A stretch of DNA of 64,000 nucleotides from Enoplolaimus lenunculus (lineage: Eukaryota > Nematoda > Enoplea > Enoplida > Thoracostomopsidae): positions 37,833 through 101,832 of the forward strand of contig JASANG010000597.1 of assembly GCA_030248215.1 (NCBI GenBank), in the 5' to 3' direction. The position numbers and the translations under genes are program-made. The notes under the pieces are model-generated. The model saw only the letters and a list, made by a program, of their open reading frames with translations, made no database searches and was not told the origin of the DNA. Below, piece by piece: positions 21,501 to 30,500 of the stretch. Within the stretch, counting starts at the first letter, position 1, and the number at the start of each line of letters is the position of its first letter.

Positions 21501-24500
21501 TAGTTTTAATTTTAAATAGCTGAAAATTCGGATTACGTTTTCTAATTACGTTTTGCGCAGCGGAAAAGCTACAGAATTGATTTAGAAATGGCGTCAAGAA
21601 AACATTTTTTAAAAACTTTTTATTCCTGAAAACTGCGCAGTACATTTTGTTCACATTTTGATTCACTCGTTGATTTATGCAAACACGGTGTACAATGACT
21701 TTCAGAGCCGGCGTTAAGATAGTCGGCCTCCGCAAACAGGTCCGATGTGGCCGCCAATAAAATGTTTTACAATTCTATAGCTTCGTGGTCATCGAAGACA
21801 TTTTTAGTTTGCCAAAGTGGGCCTCCCAAAGATCGGGGCCCCCAATTGAAAGGTTTGGGGGCGCTTCCGTCCGCGCTCATGCCTTTCAAATGACTGTTTT
21901 CTAATTTGTTTATATAATGTTGTCTTTTGTGTATTAATAATATACTTTCCGCTGAGTTAATTAATCAACTCAGACGGAAAGTTAGTTATTTCTGAATTAA
22001 TAACAGAAAACTAACTCACTCGGAGTTGAGTTGATTCTCAGTGAGAATTAAGTTGACTCCGGGTGAGATGATCAATTAACTCAGATTCAGTTGAATCAAC
22101 TCACAATTCTGAGTTTTGATAGTCCTAACTCAGACTGAGCGATTCAACTCATTCTGAATGGAAATCAACTTACTGAAATTTACAGTGTAGACCTCAAGCC
22201 AGACATTCTTTGGCATCCTGCTGTATGTAAATTTTTAAAGGGATTATGTTTTATGCAATTCATTTTAATATTTTAAGTCAGGTTTGGAGTGATATGGCGT
22301 TCCACGTAATTGAATTGATGTCGCGAGTTTTGAGAAATAACTCCAAACATCGAGAGTACCTTAACGCACTGCCTATTAGCTACGAAAGCGGATTATTTAA
22401 TACTGTTCGGGTATTAGAAACAATAGCAGTATCGAACGCGTATAGGGTAAGTTCAACAAAGTGCCGAAGATGGCACTTATATAGACTGCATAATATCAAG
22501 AGTGGATGATGCATAAACAAGAGTATGCAACTCGGTACATTCTGTGCAGAAAAGAATGTATCCGGCACGCGTTGCGTTTTTGCCCTATCCCCCTTTTTAT
22601 AGAGGTTGGTGCAACCTGTGCGAACCATGACACTTTATGTATCCGCCAACGAATATGGTCCGCTTATAGTTTAATTTAGGGTTTTGCTTGCGAAAACAAC
22701 CCTTTCAGAACAAGGGGGGTACGCAACGCCCGTTGGTACATTTTGTACCATGCGACACCGCAAGAGTTGCGCACTCTTGTATTATGCACTCTTGATTATG
22801 CTTACCTGCAGATGTCAAAAAATGTTCCCTTTCGCTACACTCGCTCGCAACAAAAAACTTTTAGACGAGGTTATACCATCCTTAGCAGGAGGGAAATCCA
22901 TCGCCACGTCTAACTGTTGTTCACAACAGAGGGCAGTCAAGCCAGCTGCTAACAGGAAAAAATATTTTAGCGTAAAATTAATATTAATGTGACGGCTAAT
23001 TTCATTGTTTATCATTCAGTTGGACGTAGTTTGCTATCCAGCAGATGTTTTTTACTGTCCTGACGAAAAATTGATGTTTAACAAAGTGATACGGTTCTGA
23101 CTGGACAAATAAGGATTCGAAACTCGGTTATTAAACGATTACAGCATAAGGAATTGGAACACAAAATATTATTGCATCAACTACTTTCATTATTTCACAA
23201 ACAGCAGTAATAAATAATTGTTTACGTGGAAGTGATGCCACATTTCGTTAAAAAAGTATCTGTTGTGTTTTAACAAATCGTTCAACAGAAACGATACGGA
23301 TTCCTGCGATAATTAACAAAAAATCTGGTCAATGTGATAACCAATCCGCTAAAATAAAACAATCAATTGTAATTTTTATAAAGTGTTGTGACCAGTAGCA
23401 AAGTGACGTCTCCCCATATCAGTATTTCTGCGCATTATTCAAAATTCGTGCTTAATTTCAATTGCAATATACACCACATTTTGACCGTGAACTCCTTTCC
23501 TTAAAAGACAATAATTAACAATTTTGCAGTATATTGAAACTTTTAAAATTTAAATTGAACATTTTGGTTTATTTTCCTACACTGCAAAAAATGGTTAGTC
23601 AAATTGACTCTCTTCGAAATAGGCTTTACGGGACTACACAAACCGAGTTAAATTCGACTCTGCCAGAGTCAAATTCGACTCACAAAGTCGCACGTTGGAC
23701 TCTGGCGGAGGCGAATTTTGACTCAGTTTGTGTAGTCATGTAGAGCCTATTTTAGAGATAGTCAATGCGACTCACAATTTTTTGCTGTGCACCACATTTT
23801 AACTGCAAACTCATTTCATTAAAAGATAATAAGTAGTATTTTTGCAGTATATTGAAACTTTTAAAATTTAAATTGAAAATTTTGGTTAGTTTCCTACACT
23901 GCAAAAATGGTTAGTCAAACTGACTCTGTCCGAAATAGCCTTTACGAAACTACACAAACTGAGTCAAATTCGACTGACCCGAATAGAAATGGGTTCCCAT
24001 TTTGAGTCCCAATCAATAGGAATCCGTATCCCTAATAACAGTCCGTAAGCAAATAGCTGTCCCTAAACCCTAATTAGAGTCCATAAGTGTCAATTATTCC
24101 TAATTCTAGCGCATAAATGACTAGAGTACCAAATAAACTTGAGATCGATATTTTAAAGCGCACTTAAGTTTTGAAAGTAACATTCCAAAGTAAAACCTTG
24201 CATTATCGCTCAAGCTTTTTATGTAAGGCAATAAACGTTTAATTAAACAGATAGTTGCAATACCGGATATATATATCTGTAAAGAATGGTGGCGGAAGGC
24301 TGATTCAAAATATATAACAGTCCGTATCCGAATAACAAAGGGGGCGCCCTCTGGAGCAGCCAAATAAATATCAGTCTCCCTCTCTTATACGGGTCGGTCA
24401 CTAAGTAACAACAGCTATAAAAAATTTAACTTGACTATCCGAATTGTAAAAGTTATCGCAAAAATTTTGTCAATTCAACCATACACTGCACTTAAAATGA

Positions 24501-27500
24501 TTGTACGCTCAACGCTCGACAATTTCTGTTGTCTAAATTTTGATTTTTTTATCCAGAATTGAATTTAAGTTTTCACACCATGCCACAGTTCGGATGATAA
24601 AGTCCATGTATAGAACATAGCCGGAACAGGAGTATAAGCATGTTCTTAAGCTTTAAGCCTAAGCCTAAACGTAAACATACGTATGAGCCTATTTCTAAGC
24701 CTAAGCCAATGCCTAAGCAAAAAATTTAGTCTAAAGCTTAAACTGACTCTATTACAGCTCCTTTGGAAAACGATCCGGCCCTGTTCTACACATGGGCCGG
24801 GTGATAACAAACCAATATCAAAATAGCTCGAACCCTTGGGCAGATATTTGAGCAACATAGCGGATGTACTCGTGGTCGCATTTTAGCTTCTTTTCGTCGT
24901 TCACACCGAAATGGTGCGTCTATACTCAATTTTATGGCTCAAATTATATCAACAGCAAAATTCACACACCGCCGAATGCGAGCGACTTGGATTTACGGTT
25001 GAAAACTTTACGTTTGAACTTTTCCGATGGGCATATAATACAGGTAAAAGTTCTGTCATTAAACAAGTCAATGAATAAACCTAAACATATTAGCCTATGC
25101 TTAATCTAGCTTAAGCAACAAGCCTAAGCATCGCAACTAGATTAAAACCTAGTGATCTGGTATCTTGGTGAAATGGATTATAACCAGAATTTTGATTAGG
25201 GTAGGGTCAAGCCAAATGTACCGGGTCTTAAAGTCTTAACCTATTTATATAAACAGGTTTAGGGCAGCGCATCTGTATTTAGGCTAAGCATTAATATATC
25301 TTTGACTTGAGAGTAATATAATGCCTTGGTTTAGTTACTTTTAATATTAAGCAGTTGAACCCAAAGGGTTATGCTTTACGTAGGGTAGGGCGACCCCACA
25401 GTGGGGGGCAATACGGGTCCGTGCCCCCCCCCCAAATTTGGCTGGCACCACCCAAATTGACTCGGTGTAAAAGTAAACAATCTTGAATCGCAATTGTATG
25501 AGCTCTTTAAACTAAATTGGGTGCCCCAAATATAACTTTCTGCGGACGCAATTGACGTGGAGCCCGCTACAAGACACCGCCGAGCGTTATTGAATAAGAT
25601 AATTTGTAGCTGCAGGTCATTTTGTTCCAACGCTTACCAGACTTATCACATGTGTTACAGATATTTGAGAATGCGGCCCTACACATTAGCGCAATTAGGT
25701 TTTGTTTGGAAATATTAATCACTGGCGATACATGCAATTCATAGTTGAGAATACAGCATGGTACAACCGGAGGTCTGCCTCCGGCTCCGGCTCCGGCAGC
25801 AAATCGGCGTCCGGCTCCGGCTCCGGCTTCGGCTCCGGTAGAATTTCTGCCGGACGTTCCGGCAGTTTCGGTAGTAACGTTTTGCACATTTGTGCAAAAT
25901 TTATCTGTTTAGCGCGTTTCGGTTTACTTTTGTTTCAGTTTTCAGGACAGAATTTTCGAAATTTCACACAAAATTAGCGTAAAACCAAACAACTTAACAA
26001 CATGCTGCAGATATTGGCTAAAATTAACTAATTAACCATCATTTTTACTACCTAATTTCGCCTCACATCCTGCTTAATCTCCAGCTCTGGCTCCGGCAAG
26101 TTTCCTTGACCTCCGGCTCCGACTCCGGTATTTTTCACCTCCGGTTACACCCTGATGTTCATTGATAACCGATGCCGACAATTTTATAGCAATGACACGG
26201 CAAACTTATGTTCCTATAAACGATACACTCATAATACCGTTGTGGGATTATATGAACAATGATTGCTTACATTACTCAGTACGCTCCCAAATCCATAAAT
26301 ATGCAGCAGACCCGCCAGCAAATGTGACAAGTTCGATACGATCTACAGGTGAACATTGTGTTTTTTTACAGAAAATCAATTCATGTAAAGGATTTTGTTG
26401 CTAGTTTTGAACGATATTAAATGTCATGCGACGTTATGCAATATTGCATTTAAATTTGTGAATCAAATTTGGTGGAATGCGACTCCCGATACGGTATATA
26501 TATGCTTTACTATTCCAATTGCTGGCCCATAGAACAGGGCCGTATCGTTTTCCGGAGTTATGTATTATTTTAGCTAATTTGACGGTATCAAACATTTGAC
26601 GTGATTGGTTTTTAGCCAATATCTACCGTTATCTTTTGTATGAGGTTTGCTTTAAACTACACTTTTCCACATTTTTTTCATTTCACCGGCTGATTGTAAA
26701 TACTATGGTGTAAAACGGGCGTCTGGTTTTGGCTCCAACAGAAAATTGATCTCAGGCGCTGGCCTCTGTTTCTCGCGCCGGCTATAGTTTCGGCAGAAAT
26801 ACTGCCGTAACTTGGGTCAATTTCGCGGCAGTGAAATGGTTTTGTAACCAAATTTTCGACAACACAGTATGCATTTTTGTAAAAATTATAACAAATTTCA
26901 TATCATTTTAACAGCTTAAATTTTGGTTCACTTCCACATCTTGCGACACGAAAGTTTGCTAACAACCGACTCTGGTATTTTTCATCTCCCCCTAGGGCTT
27001 ACGTAAAGGGCGGCGCTATACGCCGATTACGTTCGGCGCCGTCCCGTCCGTTGTCATATGGCGCCGTCTGTCTAAGTGCGTTACCGCCTGGCGCTGTCCG
27101 CCACCATTCGTCATATGTCTGGCGTTCCCACGTAGCGTTCGTAAATCGCTCGCGTATGATACCGTATGATGACGGACGATGAAGTAATGGTGATGGACAT
27201 CGACAGATGGCGCCGCACTGCAAGTTTAGCGCATCCCTAACGGTATTAACGACAGGATCGCTAACTGAATAATATGTTTGCAGTGTACATTTCAGTGAGT
27301 TGATTTTAATTCAGGATGCGTTGACTCACTCAGTCTGAGTTACGACTGTCAGAGCTTAGAAATTTGGGTTGATTGAATTCATTCGGAGTTAATTAATCAA
27401 CTCATCCAGAGTCAGCTTAACTTATAGTGAGAATCATCTCAACTCGGAGTTACCTAATGTTTACTGATATTAATTCAGAAATAACCAACTCGCTAGCTGA

Positions 27501-30500
27501 ATTGATTAATCAACTCGTTGGAATTTACAGTGTGGGTGGTTAAAAAGTATACTACAAGTGCTTCTTTTAGGTTCATCAGATAAGAACCGTGCCATTTCTG
27601 TGTCTTCATTACACGCAATTGCTCATGGATCACAAATTTATTCAAGTTATGCGTTGTTGAGCGGCACTGCGATGTGTACGCTATTTGTGAACTATGGAAT
27701 TATCGTTAAAGAAGCGCCTATAGTCATTATGCTTTACGTATATACTACGTTTTATTTGATTTTAATTTATTTTAGCAAAAAGTTATGCACCCGCTCTCTA
27801 AGTTCATAACTTTCTACGCTGTAAATTAAAATGAGTTGATTAATCAATTGAGCTAGGTAGTTGGTTAGTTTAGAATTAATATATCAGTAAACATTAACTC
27901 ACTCTGAATTGATCTGATTCTCACTCTGAGTTAAGTTGACTCTGGCAGAGTTGATGAATTAACTCAGAAAGAATTGAATCAACTCAAAATTCTGAGTTCT
28001 GATAGTCCTAATTCAGACTGAGTGAGTCAACTCATTCTCAGTTAAAATTAACTCACAGAAATTTGCAGTGTACTTTTAAAAAAATGACCGTAAATAAGTT
28101 TATGTTTAAATATTTCTTGCACTTTATGTACCCTTCCTGCCACATTTAAGGTTACGGTTAAAAGTTCTTATAAAAAATAGTTCTAAAAACATATTAAGTT
28201 CAGATGACAAATTCTGTCCCATAACTGAGGAAGGATGATCCGAAAACGACAAAACGTGCCTATGTTCACCAAAAAGCGATCGACGACATAATTCAGCAGC
28301 GCTTGATCGAACACATTGGTTTCAGGGTGAAACCTGATATCTGTTTTCGGTTCCGGTAACGATCGGTGTCCGTTTCCGGGACAATTTTTCGTTACACAGA
28401 TGCTGCTGCAATTGTTCGAAATAAAAAAAATTACGAAATCCGTTCAAAATTTTAAAATTTTCGATGCATCCGCTATTTTTTCTTTAACATTTTACAAAAC
28501 CCTTTGTAATATTTGCACGCGTCAATTGTGTTGTTGGCAGAAATCTTTGAAACTTTTATATTCTACAATATCCGGTTTCCGTTTCTGTAGTTTTACTATA
28601 CGTTTACACCTTGATTGAATTCCACTATTTTATACGGTGCACTATATAAAGGTAACCCATGTTTTAGGGACTTTTGCTTATTCGCTATTCAGCGCAGTCC
28701 TAAACTGATTTATCAAGTTGCTGTCAGAAACACTCGAAAGTTTTAAATGATTAATCAGTCGAAAACATTTTCAGCTCAATTCTAAGTTAAAAATTTATTT
28801 TATAACTGAACGAAATTCTGTTCACTGTAAGTTCCAATTGGTTGATTAATGAATTCAGCTAGCGAGTTAGCTGCGTCTCTATTAATATCAGTAAAGATTA
28901 ACTCACTCCGAGTTGGGTTGATTCTTACTTTGAGTTGATTTGACTCTTGAGTTCTGATATTCCTATCTCAAACTGAGTGATTTAACTCATCCTGAGTTAA
29001 AAACAGCTCCGTCGAGTTGGTTATTTCTGAAATAATATCAGTAAACATTAACTCAATCTGAGCTGAGTTCATTCTTACTCTGTAGATTACCCATAAGCTT
29101 ATGCTTAGGTTTATTCATTGGCTTGAGGGCACCCTTGGGCGACAAGTTGTCGGGCTACGAATTGTCGTAGATTCCTGAAATAGACAGTGTGTTGTGAATC
29201 ATCGTTTTTCGAACACTGTAAATTCCAATGAGTTGATTGTAACTCAGAATGAGTTGAATCACTGAGTCTGAGTTAGACCTACCAGAATCAGAATTCTGAC
29301 TTAATTCAATTGTGTCATTCTGATTTTATTAATAAACTCCCACGGAATCAACGCAACTCAAAATAAGAATCAACTCAACTCAAAATAAGAATCAACTCAA
29401 CTCAGAGTGAATTAAAAGTGTACAGTGTTTAACTAAAAGAACTAACTTTCCATCAGTGTTGACTAAACTAACTCATTGGAATTTACAGTGAATGATTTCA
29501 AACGTACTATAGTAGCCTAGAGCCGTCTTAAACAGGACTAAATTTTACTACCGTAAACCATAAAATTTCAGGCCGACTCCGGGAACGAAAATGTTTCCAA
29601 ATTACTCAAAAACGTTACTACGATAGGACGTGTGGACCAATATAACTATTACCAAATAAAGCTTAGTCCATATCACAGTAGTAATGGCCGACTTGTTAGC
29701 GAAGAAAATTACGCCGTACTGACAGCAATTGCCACGGGTTAGTGCAATCAAGAGTAGACGGTCACGTTTTGAACAAGAGTATACAACAAAACACAGTTGT
29801 CCCGGTACAAAATGTAATTCCGCGCGTTGAGTTAAAGCTTTTCTGTGGTACTGCAATAATCTTTCGCTTTAGACTATTTTTTGCTTAGGCTTAGGCTTAG
29901 GTTTTAGGTTTAGGCATATGTTTATTCTTATCCTTGGAATATGCTGATGCTACTGCGTTGGCCCTGTTCTATACATTGGCTTACAACCTCTATATGGGGT
30001 CGATACAATATAATTGAATAAGCTCAGTGGTTGAGATTTTTTTACGTTTTATAAAGTTTAATATATTTTCAACGTAAGCTCAAATTGTACCCTTATCAAT
30101 GGAGTGAAGTAAACAACAAACGCAACGTGTGCTGAGAAAGTTAATTGTTTTTACACAGAATGTACCCAATTGCATATCATTTTCTGCTATGATCGCCTCT
30201 TAGTACACTGCAAATCAGTGAGTTGATTTTAACTTAGCATGAGTACTTTTATCAACTCTGAAATAACGAGAAATAACTAATTCTCCTTCTAAGTTAATTA
30301 ATCAACTCATTGAAATTTACAGCGATGGTTTAGATTTAATTTTCGTGCTACGTATAGATAGCTCCGTAATCACGAATTGTAAACATCGGTTGAGCAGAAA
30401 GTTTTGCTAAACATAAAATTCTTTTTATATCAAGAAAATTTTGAACTCAAATGGGCGAAAAATTTTGAGACAGGCCACGCTTCTGTCGTATGCTCCCGGC

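Noticed and set aside
25567-25977. Ser/Gly-rich frames on both strands (GSGSGSKSASG)
   Set aside because: Caused by ctccgg hexamer runs in a family P MITE.
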